A DNA stretch of 64,000 nt, taken from contig CM035319.1 in NCBI GenBank assembly GCA_000497125.2, positions 612,001 through 676,000 on the forward strand. The letters run 5' to 3'. The stretch comes from Spironucleus salmonicida (Eukaryota; Fornicata; Diplomonadida; Hexamitidae). Below, one piece after another: positions 9,809-20,796 of this stretch. Position 1 is the first letter of the stretch. Every line of letters begins with the position of its first letter. Below the pieces are notes generated by a model. That model was not told the origin of the DNA, made no database searches, and was given only the letters and a program-made list of their open reading frames with translations. The translations under genes and the position numbers were made by a program.

Positions 9809-11455
9809 ATGCAGTAATAACAGCACCCCTAAATATCAAACAACACCCAGTTTGTTGGTGTCACCTAGGACGAATCTGGCCGCCCTCTGTACATTATCAG
9901 AGACTAGGGCTAGAAATCCCGTAATCGAGGAATTGCAGCGCACAAAGCCAACATCGCAGTCGCACGTGCTCTCTCGTCCACCCTGCAAACGTCTTTAGGC
10001 CCCCGTGGAATGGACAAAATCTTGCAGTCACAGGACTACGAGCTTACGATCACCAACGACGGTGCCACTATTCTGGACAAGATGGAGGTAGAAAATCACG
10101 TGGCGAAGCTCTTAGTCGACCTCTCGAAGTGCTAGGACAACGAAATCGGCGACGGCACCACCGGCGTCGTCGTTATCGCCGGAGCGCTCCTCGAATAGGC
10201 CGAAACGCTCCTGGATAAGGGAATCCACCCGATCCGTATCTCCGAGGGCTACGAGCAGGCCTGCGACATTGCCATCAAGGAACTCGAAAAAATAGCCATT
10301 CTGAACCAAGTTTCGCGCGACAAACTCATCAAATCGGCCAAAACGTCGCTCGGCAGCAAAATCATCAACAGGCACCACGACCACATGTCCGAACTCGCCG
10401 TAGACGCCGTTTTGACCGTAAAAGACGCCCGCGGAGACGTCGATTTCGACCTCATCAAAATAAAGACAAAAATCGGTGGAAAATTAGAGGAAACGCAGCT
10501 CATCTCAGGCGTCGTTTTGGACCAAGATATGTCCCATTAAAACATGCAGAAGGACTTCACAAACGCGAAAATCGCGATTTTGACGTGTCCGTTTGAGCCT
10601 CCAAAGCCCAAAACGACGTACAAAATTGACATTGATTCAGCCGAAAAATACAACGAATTGTACAGACAGGAACAGTCGTTTTTCATCGATATGGTCGACA
10701 GGGTCAAAAAGAGTGGCGCGCAGGTCGTATTTTGCCAATGGGGATTCGACGACGAAGCCAATTCGCTGCTTCAGCAGGCCGGGATTTCTGCCGTTCGCTG
10801 GGCCAAAGGGGAGGATATTGAGGCCCTGGCAATCACCACGCAGGCCAGAATCGTGGCCAGATTCGAGGACCTTTCAGCCGACAAATTGGGCGTCGCTGCT
10901 TCTATTAAGGTCGAGAGCCTGGGGACCAGTTCGGACAAGGTTCTTATCGTCAAAGGCGAAAAATAGTCACTTTGCACGCTCTTTATCAGGGGTGGAAATG
11001 CACTCATTTTGGACGAGGCTGAGCGCTCCCTGCACGACGCAATGTGCGTCGTCAGGAACCTCGTTAGGGACCCGCGCGTCGTGTGCGGTGGCGGCGCTGC
11101 CGAAATCTACTGCTCGCTGAAGATTCTCGAGTTTTTGTCGCAGGGAACCGAGCAGTACGCGATGAGGGCGTTTTCGGAGGCGTTAGAGTCGATTCCTTTG
11201 AATTTGGCAAGAAATTCGGGGCTGAACCCGATTCAGTCGTTGGCAGACGCCAGAAAGCTCCAAAAGGAGCAGAACAGCGGCGTTTTCGGTATCAACTGCG
11301 TCGTCGGCAGCACCGGCGCCGGCGACATGAGGGAGCAAAGCGTGTTCGAGAGCTTTAACAGCAAGAGGCAGCAGTTGATGCTGGCCACACAGGTTGTCAG
11401 GATGATTCTGAAAATTGACGAGGTTATAGACGACAACGAGGGCATGTAGCAGTGA
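9809..11455 (+). CDS. CCT5: CCT epsilon, chaperonin TCP-1 subunit 5
   Basis: ATG 9809 to TGA 11453-11455, 548 residues, the normal length for CCT subunits. ATP-site motifs are present: N-D-G-A-T at about 83-87, G-D-G-T-T at about 114-118 and G-G-G-A-A-E at about 427-432. The stretch [17 protein letters not shown] and the phrase [10 protein letters not shown] are diagnostic of the epsilon subunit. It is one of eight subunits of the cytosolic ring that folds actin and tubulin. Many conserved positions carry TAA or TAG, for example the Gln preceding N-M-Q-K near residue 244, which helps fix the genetic code. Confidence 0.97.
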
Positions 11456-11465
11456 CGTTTGTTTT

Positions 11466-11678
11466 TCACTTTTTCTTACCGTTTTTTGACTCGTACTGTG
11501 TGGTTCCCTTGACTGTGTATGCAACAAGCTGCAAAAACGTCATACTGACCCCTAAGAGTACGACGATGGATAAAACGACGTGCACCACCTCGCCTGGACC
11601 ACACTCGTTTTTAGACATCATGGCGTTGGATAGCACTATCAATAGTTAAATTGTATAGCATATTTCTAGTATTTGCAT
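11466..11678 (-). CDS. Small membrane protein, 70 aa
   Basis: ATG 11678 to TGA 11466-11468, convergent with CCT5 and separated from its stop by 10 bp. The N-terminus is hydrophobic (possible signal or first span). A second span lies near residues 33-56, and the end is basic (S-K-N-G-K-K-K). A shorter start at 11621 (M-M-S-K-N-E-C) gives 51 residues with only the second span. It has the size of small ER translocon or oligosaccharyltransferase accessory subunits, but I cannot assign it. Confidence 0.65.
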
Positions 11679-12259
11679 AGTAAGGTACAACAGTACGTTT
11701 TTTTACCCTATAGGGATTTGAAATAGTACGCAAAAGTGATCATATCTAGCGATGCAGTATCCCGCTCTTTGAGAGTGTTTCGACTGTTATGGAACCGTTA
11801 AATTACAGTGTGGACAATACTTAGATTGCGTTAAGGTTGTGTTTAACGTTATTCGAGGCTGAAACGTTACTATTTTTATATGGTAAAATGTTGTAATTGA
11901 ATATGTTGCTGTTATGAAGATTCTTTATAGAGGTTTTCCATGATAGAGACATATAAAAAGGGCGGAAAGATTAAAAACAAAAGGGAATGCTTTTAATGGA
12001 GAAATATCCATTTTAAGTAGTAGTCAAATGATAGATAATATGTTATATAAAGTATAATGAAAGAAAAAAGTAGGTAATACGTAACGTTTGGAAGTAGTAC
12101 TTTACAACGGGTAAAGTGAGTGAATTTATGATTAATGACATAACTCTAACATATTTTCATAGATGAAGTGAATAAAGAAGAATTTATTCATAAAACTTCA
12201 TCTATTAAAAAAAAAATAGAGTATAGAATAAATAATAAGCTCTGAGTGATAGCAAAAAA
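11679..12259. other. AT-rich spacer
   Basis: I see no supported gene. The shared upstream region of two minus-strand genes' surroundings holds only short open stretches. A plus frame over about 11590-11912 is open but has no ATG near its beginning. Confidence 0.45.
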
Positions 12260-13558
12260 TCATAGGATTAGACTTTCTCCACCTTCTCTCTTTTTATTGC
12301 TAACAATACTTATACCACTGCTGAAATCTCTACTCTCGATATTTCTTCCACCTCTTCTCATGCAGGCCATACCAGCTTCATTACAGACGGCTTTTAACAT
12401 AGCTCCGCTAAATCCTTCACATTCTTTACCTATTTCACTTAAATTAACATCTTAACTTACTCTCATAGCAGCAGAATGTATTTATAGAATTTTAGTTCTA
12501 CCTTATAAATTAGGTGCTGAACATTCTATTTTTCTATCAAAACGATTAGAACGAACCAAAGCAGGATCTAAAACATCAACTCTGTTAGTAGATGCAATAA
12601 CTTTTATGAAAGGTGATGAAATAAAACCATCCATAAGGTTTAAAAGAGTCATCAGAGTACGAGCAACTTCTCTATCTGAACGCTACTCTGAATCCATACG
12701 ACGAGTACCAATAGCATCAATTTCATCAATATAAATTAATGCACCACGTTATTTAAGGTTATCTTGTTATTTAACTCCATTAACAGTACCAAAATCCACA
12801 TATTCTTTGGCCAAATCAAAGACTTCTTATAAAATATGGGAACCTTCGCCAATATAAACTTAGATGAGTTCAGTAGCACAAAGATTCAAAAAAATACAAT
12901 CTGCTGCGTTCGCAATACAACGAGCTATAAGAGTTTTGCCGACACCAGGAGGTCCATAAAGTAAAAGACCTCTAGAAGGTTTGATACCAACCTTTTCAAA
13001 TAGATCAGGGCGTCTGAAAGGTAAAAGAATTGCTTCGTCTACCTGTTTTAATATTGCATCCATACCACCAACTTAGTCAAATGTATCGGTAGGTTTTTCA
13101 GCCACTAGCATTTTTTTAACACGTGCATCGTAAAACGTAGGCAGTTTTTCATATATTAAAAATGTATCTCTGTTAACTGCTATTAAATCTCCAGGTTTAA
13201 GCTAATTTTATGGAACTAATCCTGATGAAGGGCAATAAATAGTTTAACGTGAGGATGTTTTTAATATAATTCCTGTGGTAATTTTACCATCATTTTCTAC
13301 ATCTACTATTTCAGAAACAGTAGATATAAGCATGGGGAGCTGCTTATTTTGATTTAGTCGCTTTTCAATATCTTTTTATTATTACTTTTGATTATCAACT
13401 GAAGCCCTTAATGACATTAATTCTCTTTTCTAAAATTAAATTGTTTATTATACATACTAAGTACGCTCTTTTAAAACTGTTGGTGGAAGTTGTAGGATTG
13501 ACTCATCAATTTTCTTTATCTCTTCAATAATTTGATCAAATGTAAGTTCTTCTGTCAT
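12260..13558 (-). CDS. RPT5: 26S proteasome regulatory ATPase Rpt5 (PSMC3-like)
   Basis: ATG 13558 to TGA 12260-12262, 432 residues. It has an N-terminal coiled coil, an OB-type segment (S-T-V-S-E-I-V-D ... D-G-K-I-T-T-G-I, then [12 protein letters not shown]), and an AAA domain with Walker A G-P-P-G-V-G-K-T at 202-209 and Walker B I-Y-I-D-E-I-D at about 274-280. The phrases [12 protein letters not shown] and G-T-R-R-M-D-S-E match Rpt5 better than other Rpts. Oddities: about 14 extra residues just before Walker B, and no C-terminal HbYX motif (the chain ends E-S-L-I-L), although Rpt5 normally has one. Confidence 0.95.
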
Positions 13559-13978
13559 TAGAGGTTACAGAAAATATGTAATTTTAAATAATTTTAATAT
13601 AATATTATTTATATAGCTAATTTCGAAATAGCGAGAATACCTATTTATTATTCACTTTACTATTAATTTATTATATGAAGGCTATTCAGAGGCAGTAATC
13701 ATACTAAATAAAGTTAATAATAATTTTGATAACTTTTAATAAGTGTTAATTTATAATATTTAAAAAATATTTAGTTTACTTGTGTAACGGCCGAACACAA
13801 CTAAAATATAGATATATCTAAATAAAATTAGACTATTTAGGTTTATATAAACCATTATTTATTATAATATTCTAGTTTTACCATCAGACTTGACGGATTT
13901 AATAAAAACAGCAAGTAAACCAATATATTTCATTTTTTGCCAATGTCTTTTAGTAAACATAAAAATCGAATCATATCA
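13559..13978. other. AT-rich spacer
   Basis: 420 bp between two minus-strand genes. It would hold the Rpt5 promoter and the 3' end of the downstream gene. I see no ORF worth calling. Confidence 0.5.
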
Positions 13979-16072
13979 TCAATGTGTAGTACCCAAGAGT
14001 TTTCCTAGCCCTTTATTTAAAATATCACTGAGTTTACTAACACCTTATACATCTAAAAACTTACCTATTTCATTTGTTTTTTCATTTAATTCTAGAGTTA
14101 AACTTAAATCTCTGAAATTATAGAGTTTTTTACCATTTTCTTAGCAATACTGTTACATTTCTGCAGATGATAGGAACACAAATTTTGAGTACTTATTTTA
14201 TTGAAAATTTATATTTTTAATAGGTCTTCCAGATAATTTCTTTAAAACTGTTTAGAAATGGTTTAGAAGAATTAAATTATAATAAGAATTGGTTTCACCT
14301 TTATTAAGTTTAGCTTCTAGTAAAAATGGACAGAAAGGTAATGTTTCTAAATGAGAGTTATTAAGTGGTAATATTGGTATATTGTTGTGTAATAATACTA
14401 ACTAAGAAAATTCAATTAGTTCTGAAATTTCTGTCCAATTTTCTATTGAAAAATTAACAGAGTTTTCAACTTTAAACCCAAAGTTTTCGGTTGGCTCGAA
14501 AACATAATTTAGCATAACTAATAAAGAAAATGCAAGCTCATACTAATTATTTAATGTAAGATATGATAAAAATTCCTAATGTGGTGAGTCTTTTTATAAA
14601 ATATCAAGAAATTAATCTGTATACAAATTAGTTTATTTTATATTGTTAATAATATTATTAGCTATAGTTTACTAAACAGGCAGATTATTAATGACTGCTG
14701 TAGCTAAAGCTTTGTCAAGTTAATTATGTTTTATATAATTATTTATATCACAAAACTATGTCCCAAACTAAACCTACTGCTAGATTAACTAAAATATTAT
14801 CGATTTATCGCCCAGACGATAAAGAATTGCAGCATAAAAAAGTTAAGAAATACCTTAATTTTATACATTAAGCTTACAGTGATCTATTACTTATTGCAGT
14901 TAAGAAATTTGATACAATGGAAACAAACTGGATAATTTACTTGTTCCAGAAGTTTAATTAATAATATGATTTGGAATAACAATAGAAGAAGTTTATTATT
15001 ATTAAGGAATGAAGACGTTTTATTAAATACTTTATGACAGTGTTGGAGGTTACTAAAGCTAGTTTTATGCTTAATATACCTAAACAGGAATTGGAGGTGG
15101 AACGAAAAACTAAGCTTATTAAGCATCAGATATTACGATAAGTTTCTACACAATCTGCTACTAAAGAATGTTTTATTTTATATCTTTAATCGGTGGTATT
15201 GATATTTGTTGTTCTTACTATTAAAATACTGGCTAATATGGATGTATTTTTTAATTCTCAGTTTTACTAAAGTTTTACTGAAATACAGGTGGAGGAATTG
15301 GAGGAGGAATGGAAGTTGAATTGGAAAATGAGTCATTGGTTAAATTTATGTTATCTGTATGTTTTTATTACGCGAAATATTATTAACTATCTCCTTATTA
15401 CGGCTGTTAAATCTGCATTTTACGTCTCCTTGTTTATGCTGTTGATGAAGTATTCGCAATTTCTGCACCAAAGAATAGTTCAGGTTCTGGATGATTAGCG
15501 TGTGTTTATTCTAATAAGCTAGGCGTGCAATTAGGAAAATCAATTTCAACGGATCTTTATCGCTAATGGGTGGGTAAATTTAGACTTGAACTAGAATGCT
15601 AGTTTTTTGGTACTATTTCACTATCAACTTATGTGTCAGCAATTTCATTGACCATATCAAAAAAAGATTCTGCTTAAGAAAAGTCATTTTGTTATTAGCT
15701 TTATTAAATAAATTAAGACTATACATTAAATTATTGATTATTTTCCGAGCCTACAGTGCTTTTTCTTCTCCTGTGCGATAATGGCTGTAGTTGGTTTAAC
15801 GGATCTTGGCTTGGTATTCTCATTTCTTCACTATTAAAAGGGGGAGGGGTCTAATTAAAAATAATTTCCTGTTACAAAGGAATATTCGGGATGCGCTATA
15901 CCTCAGCTACTGGTAATTATGGCGTAATTTATGTTGTCGACAAAGCTTACTGACTGATTACAGTAGAAATATTCAAACTATCTTATATCATCTACTAATC
16001 ATTAATTTGAGGTATTGGTGGTGTAGCAACCTGTTAAATATCGCCGGAAACTCTTCTTCTTCGAGACGTCAT
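13979..16072 (-). CDS. Large Q/P-rich protein with helical C-terminus, 697 aa (Sec16-like?)
   Basis: ATG 16072 to TGA 13979-13981. It begins M-T-S-R-R-R-R. Residues 1-~370 are disordered: glutamine runs (mostly TAA/TAG codons), proline motifs such as P-P-P-I-P-P-P-V, and S/R-rich clusters. From about residue 380 the chain becomes helical and ordered, beginning around F-Y-A-A-I-L-Y-R-L-G-D-K-S, and ends L-G-K-L-L-G-T-T-H. A disordered N-terminus before an alpha-solenoid fits Sec16 of ER exit sites, but that is architecture only. Standard-code ORF calling breaks it into fragments. The existence of the gene is secure, its identity is not. Confidence 0.82.
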
Positions 16073-16289
16073 TTAATTATAAAATAAAAATCTAAATATT
16101 ATATCGTAATATAACCTAGTTAGTAGAGACCAAATTGACTTATTTTGTAAATGCTTACTATTCTAAATTTTATACTAAATTGCTTTAAATGATCATTGTC
16201 TATAATTTAATCTCACTCAATCAGCAGGCCATTCCTGGTTTTCCTGCAAATTTCACTGCGAGAGTTCTCTCGTTAAAAACTGTTCAACC

Positions 16290-16754
16290 TCAGCATGGTG
16301 GCTTAAGGTTTTTCCCTCTTGTGTCCAAATCGTCTGAAAGCTTCCCAAGAAGCTCAATTCCATCAAATATGGTCTCCTCAGAGTCATCTTAATTTTCACT
16401 GAAAAATATAGAAAATTGACTGTTTGGTTTAAGCAAAGTGGAAGAGATCTTGAAGCTCGCAACGTCTTTCACATAATTCAAAGTTGCGGCTACCTTTGTA
16501 AGCTTGGCTGCATCGAATCCAACATGTCCATTAGAGATATATATCTGGGTAGGGCGTGCCTCTTCGTTGTGCGCAATCACGTTGATCTAAACAATTTTTG
16601 CGTTTCCAGGGAAGGTGATTTGGAGGAGCACTTCTGGGTCCGCATCTGACTTGATCTGCTTATTGCAAGATAGAATATCGCCAATGGAGGAGTTCGTGTT
16701 AAGCGCTGTGGATGACTGCACTAAAACCTTGTCATTTAGTAAGTTTTAGGTCAT
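16290..16754 (-). CDS. PITH-domain protein, 154 aa
   Basis: ATG 16754 to TGA 16290-16292. After a short leader comes the PITH core: S-D-A-D-P-E-V-L-L-Q-I-T-F, then the jelly-roll strands with I-Y-I-S-N-G-H-V-G-F-D-A-A, and near the end S-E-E-T-I-F-D-G-I-E-L-L-G. These match the pattern of the C-terminal domain of TXNL1 (S-D-x-D-E-Q-L-L, then D-F-x-x-A, then E-E-T-x-x-x-x-x-x-F-x-G). The family binds the proteasome lid side in TXNL1. Here the domain stands alone, without the thioredoxin part. Two proteasome genes are nearby, which may be coincidence. Confidence 0.88.
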
Positions 16755-16933
16755 TAGAGGACAATAGAATTAATTAGGGTTTAGCATATAATAGTATATA
16801 CTTTAAAAAAATATAAGATCCGTAATTCGTATTAATTTCATATAATAATAAAAAATATTTGAGAACAGAATTACATTAAACAATAGTTAACCAAAACGTA
16901 ACGCTAACCTGAAGTTGAGTTAACTAAATGTAA

Positions 16934-17161
16934 TCAGAAGTAATCACAAATACGAATTGCCTTCATCTAGGATGCTTATGCATTTTGGCTGAGCTGATAA
17001 TCATAAAATTTGATCTTCTTTTTATATTAGCTAATAAGCTGAAGAATGTTAGATTAAAATATTGCACCTACCCCTAATTAGAAAGCATATTGATGTTTGA
17101 GATTTGAGAGCATATGCTGTAACTATAACTTCTTACAGAGCAAGTCATTATAGTTTTGCAT
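16934..17161 (-). CDS. Small helical protein, 75 aa
   Basis: ATG 17161 to TGA 16934-16936. The chain is rich in Leu, Gln, Lys and Tyr with heptad-like spacing, typical of a short coiled coil. I prefer this strand to the overlapping plus-strand ORF at 16928-17107 because it has more polar, helix-like composition and spans the plus-strand TGA. No paralogue in the window and no known family. Confidence 0.55.
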
Positions 17162-17320
17162 ACGCGCTTAAAGAAAAGGAAAGGTAAATATCATTTAAAA
17201 ATAACGTTATATTATATATAATATAATTTTATTGCTTTACAAAATTATTTTGTAGTTAATATTTTATTCTATATAATAATCCTATAATTTTTAATTCATT
17301 TCATTCCCACTTTAGCTTGA

Positions 17321-17944
17321 ATGGACTTTTCCTTCTCTAACGACGAAGTAGACAACAACGAGAAAGAAGACTGGGAAATAGAGGCAGAAAAAGCAATAGA
17401 GGCGAAAGAAGAGAAAAACACTCCCCAACAAATTATAGAAGAACCGGAGCTGGATAATGAAATAAAAGCACGCCAATAGCAGCTGTCGCGCGACTAACAC
17501 AACGCCAAAATTGCACAGAAGTTCATGGGCGATGTTTCGACCGACGAAGAAGCCGGCGACATCCAGAGAGACTACACGCTCGAAAACGACTTCATGGCCG
17601 GCGAGGTGAAAGTGGCGAAAAAGAATGTTTTTGACGTCAAATTAGACAGTTACGAGTCGTTCGACAGATTCGGTACGAAAATAGGAGCGGAATTCGAATA
17701 ATTCTACAGCAAAGGAATGGAAGTTCAGTACATCGGAATGTTCAAGAAGATGGTGGAGGCGGCTTTTGCGACGTTGCAGCCCGAACACATTTCCGCACTG
17801 GGAAAGTTCTGCTATGACACAGCAAACGCACAAATCAAATCCAAGAGCGGCAAAAAGGCAACTAAAAAACCGGCTGTGAAGAAGGCTCAAATCAATACGT
17901 ATGCGGCCAAACTTGGTGATGACGACGAGGATGATTTTATGTGA
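17321..17944 (+). CDS. EIF3J: Translation initiation factor eIF3 subunit j
   Basis: ATG 17321 to TGA 17942-17944, 207 residues. It opens with an acidic stretch (D-E-V-D-N-N-E-K-E-D-W), follows with a charged helical region and a compact middle domain (L-D-S-Y-E-S-F-D-R-F-G), has a Lys-rich linker near residue 180, and ends D-D-D-E-D-D-F-M. The acidic tail with final D-D-F-M is a hallmark of eIF3j/Hcr1. This factor sits in the decoding centre of the 40S subunit and helps mRNA loading and ribosome recycling. A pyrimidine-rich tract ending in TTTAG lies just upstream of the ATG. Confidence 0.9.
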
Positions 17945-18041
17945 GCGAGGAAATTTAAGAATTTTAATATTAATATATATTAATAATTATAATTATAAAA
18001 CAATATCTTTTTATATATATTATAATAATATTTTGGTGAAA

Positions 18042-18452
18042 ATGAAAAAAACGCACAAATTCAATTTCTCGCAGACAACCGACGCTGGCTGGGTAAAGAA
18101 GTAGTTTCAACTGAACGGAATCGATATATTAGACACTGAGTACGCGAAAATTCTCATAAACCCGCTCAAAAAGAAGCCCAAATAAGTAAATGAATTCGAA
18201 GCAAAACTGCAACAATATGACGAACTCAGAAGAAAAAATATTGTCAACCGAGCGAATGTAGATGACAATAAGTGCCTTATTCACCTAGACCCGTAAGTGT
18301 AATAGATAAATATAGACGATTTGACGTTTATGCCCCAGAAAAGGCAGAAATCAATGAAACAGCTCCCAACCTGCGCCATGCCCATCCAACTACCCAAAAA
18401 GCGCTCGTTGAAGAATTTTACAAAGCTGCAATCGATAAATTTTTCATAGTGA
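18042..18452 (+). CDS. Unknown basic protein, 136 aa
   Basis: ATG 18042 to TGA 18450-18452, between eIF3j (97 bp upstream) and Rpn10 (54 bp downstream), all on the plus strand. It starts M-K-K-T-H-K-F-N-F and is Lys/Arg/Gln-rich with a central helical segment. There is no membrane span. Composition suggests an RNA- or ribosome-associated protein. A standard-code ORF at 18272-18484 in another frame is a shadow. Confidence 0.82.
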
Positions 18453-18506
18453 ATACTAGTTATTATATACTAAATAGCATATAATTAATTTTGCCCCACC
18501 TCTAAA

Positions 18507-19145
18507 ATGTCCCAAATGGCCTATCTGATCGACAACTCGCCCACCTCGCGTGACATCCTGACGAACAATCAGGCGCTGGAGGCGTTTAAACTGCACTTTC
18601 TGGAGACCGTAAATAAGGAGATTGTGGACAACCGGGAGGCCGCGATTTCGCTCGTTTCGCTGAACCAGCGCCCTTCGCTGCTGTGCCCGCTGATCAACAG
18701 GCGATTTCCCCTGCAGGAGGCCTCGCGGAACTTCACTTTCGCGCCGCAATTCGACTTCGCGGGGCTCGCGCAGAAGCAGCTTTTCGACGGCCTGAAGCTC
18801 TGCCAGATGGCGCTAAACCAGAGGACGAACAAGCAGGTAAAGCCCAGAATCACTGCGCTAATTTGCACGGAAATCAATTTTTAGGACTTTGAAAAGGAGT
18901 GCAAAATTTTGAAAAAAGAGGGAGTGGAAATTCGATTTCTAATTGGATTGTTAGCAAAAAATTAGTACGATTTTTATGCATAAATTTGTGAGAAAATAGG
19001 TGAGAATTGCAGCGTTTCCTTGGTCGAAAACGAGACCTTTTTGGTCATCAAGAATTAGCAGGTCGATGACGATGACGAGGAGCTGCAGGCCGTTTTAGCG
19101 CTAAGCAGGAACGAATTTTTGGCTTAATAAGGAGCGGGATAGTGA
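18507..19145 (+). CDS. RPN10: 26S proteasome ubiquitin receptor Rpn10
   Basis: ATG 18507 to TGA 19143-19145, 212 residues. The N-terminal ~180 residues follow the Rpn10 VWA fold: Y-L-I-D-N-S-P-T-S-R-D near residue 6, then N-Q-A-L-E-A-F-K, a variable central loop, Q-R-T-N-K-Q-V-K-P-R-I-T-A-L-I-C, and K-I-L-K-K-E-G-V-E-I. A ubiquitin-interacting motif follows (D-D-E-E-L-Q-A-V-L-A-L-S-R-N-E), matching E-E-x-x-L-x-x-A-L-x-L-S. It would link ubiquitinated substrates to the lid-base joint. Shorter than animal Rpn10, with only one UIM. Confidence 0.93.
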
Positions 19146-19809
19146 TCGGAATTTGATTATTATATGATATATTTTGTAATGTAAAAAGTGGAGTAGGGAA
19201 AATTAATAATTATTATTATATAATTTAAATAATAAAGTTGAAAAACTGAAATTAAGTCGGAATAATAAAAATTAGTGGAAACTTACTATGAATATGATTT
19301 TGTTGTTATTACGCAAAATTTTAATTTTTAAATAGTTTGAATTATGCTGAAATAATAGGTTTTCTGAATTTGTTTTTACAGTTTGTGTAATTTGTATTTC
19401 TAGTATTTTGATTCTTCGGTGTGTATACGAATAGTTCAAAAAATATCTGGTTTTGAATTGTAATTATAATTTATGTCTATTGTATTGTGAGAGTTTTAGT
19501 AGTTTTGGTTTGTTCTTTAATATACTAATTTATATAGAATTAGGTTTAATATATCTCAAAAACAGTTATTCAAATAGTCACAAAACATGAATTGTTAATA
19601 TGAATTATATTTACAAAATATATAATATAAGTAAGAATAAATGATAATAATAACATATATTATATCGTTTTTAAAATATATCATATATAGTTTTTATATA
19701 ACTGTATAGTAAATACTCATTATCGACAAATATAAACTATAGATAAATGAGAACGTTTTTAAAATATATATTATATATAATTATAAACTATATGTACACA
19801 ACTAAAGAA
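19146..19809. other. AT-rich spacer
   Basis: About 660 bp. A long minus-strand frame is open here but has no ATG, so I call no gene. Confidence 0.5.
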
Positions 19810-20067
19810 ATGAACATCAATATAGAACCTAGAACTATTACCTAATCAATGAGTAGGTAGAATGTGCTTCCCGAGTAAAGAACCCCTAGAATACTTAAGA
19901 GGAATTCTAGTTCCTTTAACTTTTGCGTTACGCCTTAAAAAATTTTAGACAAACTAGAATTGGATATTCTCCGTGGAACATCAGAATTAGAAATTTTAAA
20001 AAAGAGGTTGTAAAAAGTAGATAAATATTGTATTTAAATTGAAGATTAGTTGCATCAAAAACTGTGA
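19810..20067 (+). CDS. Small coiled-coil protein, DKLExDILxGT family, 85 aa
   Basis: ATG 19810 to TGA 20065-20067. A disordered Arg/Ser/Gln-rich half (with R-T-P-R-I-L-K-R-N-S-S-S) precedes a helical half that begins L-D-K-L-E-L-D-I-L-R-G-T-S-E-L. The same layout and motif recur in the genes at 20303-20542 and 52620-52853, which supports all three as real. Function unknown; a short adaptor or SNARE/BLOC-like helix is possible. Confidence 0.75.
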
Positions 20068-20168
20068 TCACTATAATTTTAGTATATTTATGTCTCGACA
20101 TTATATTTTGATATAGTATTGATATTCGTTTCTTGAATAATTACATTTTTTAAGACGTTTCAAAATTT

Positions 20169-20172
<4 letters not shown>

Positions 20173-20204
<32 letters not shown>
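20173..20204. repeat. (AT)16 microsatellite
   Basis: A perfect run of 16 AT units in the 235-bp gap between two paralogous small genes. It is the longest simple repeat I see in the window. Confidence 0.95.
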
Positions 20205-20207
<3 letters not shown>

Positions 20208-20302
20208 AAAGTAGTAGGATTACTCAGTTGAAGTTTCACGTTTCTATACTTTTTAGAATAATATTTATATACTTTGTAAATAAAATTATTGGAAAATCAG
20301 AA

Positions 20303-20542
20303 ATGAGAAAAGCCAAGTCAATATAGTTAAGTAACCTTTAAATCACACAGACATAAGGAAATCCATCCATAGATTATATTAAATCCCCTAAAAGCCAAAC
20401 CCACATGAATAAGATGTTTGATACCTTAGAGATTAATATCTTAGTAGGAACTTAAAACCTACAAGCCATGCACAAGAGATTAAATAAACTACTATAGCTG
20501 AGCTAAGATTTGGAACAAAAAGTAGCTGAAATGATTCTGTGA
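20303..20542 (+). CDS. Small coiled-coil protein, DKLExDILxGT family, 79 aa
   Basis: ATG 20303 to TGA 20540-20542. A tandem paralogue of the gene just upstream. Its N-terminal half is basic and disordered. The motif here reads F-D-T-L-E-I-N-I-L-V-G-T-Q-N-L and is followed by a leucine-rich helix. Divergence from its neighbour is large, so the duplication is old. Confidence 0.72.
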
Positions 20543-20796
20543 TTACTTTATAAATATTAATTTATTGTTAATGATCTGTATAAAAATAACTTTACTCGGT
20601 GTATTTACAATAAACCTTACTAAATCCCAGGTTAACTCTTCATTACTATTAAAATCATTCACCTGTCCCCAAAACTAGAGCGCACCAATAATTATTCCAA
20701 CTAAGTCATACCACTTTATTCGATCTTGATAATAGTATAATAATGAGATAATAATTTTAAAATTTGATACAGCTAAAAATTAAAAATCATGATAAT
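20543..20796. other. AT-rich spacer
   Basis: Convergent 3' regions of two genes; nothing else seen. Confidence 0.5.

Noticed and set aside
16928-17107. Plus-strand 59-aa ORF
   Set aside because: The minus-strand 75-aa ORF over the same bases has better helical composition and spans the plus-strand TGA.
17250-17320. Pyrimidine tract ending TTTAG before the eIF3j ATG as a 3' splice site
   Set aside because: The gene is complete from ATG 17321 and no upstream exon in frame was found.
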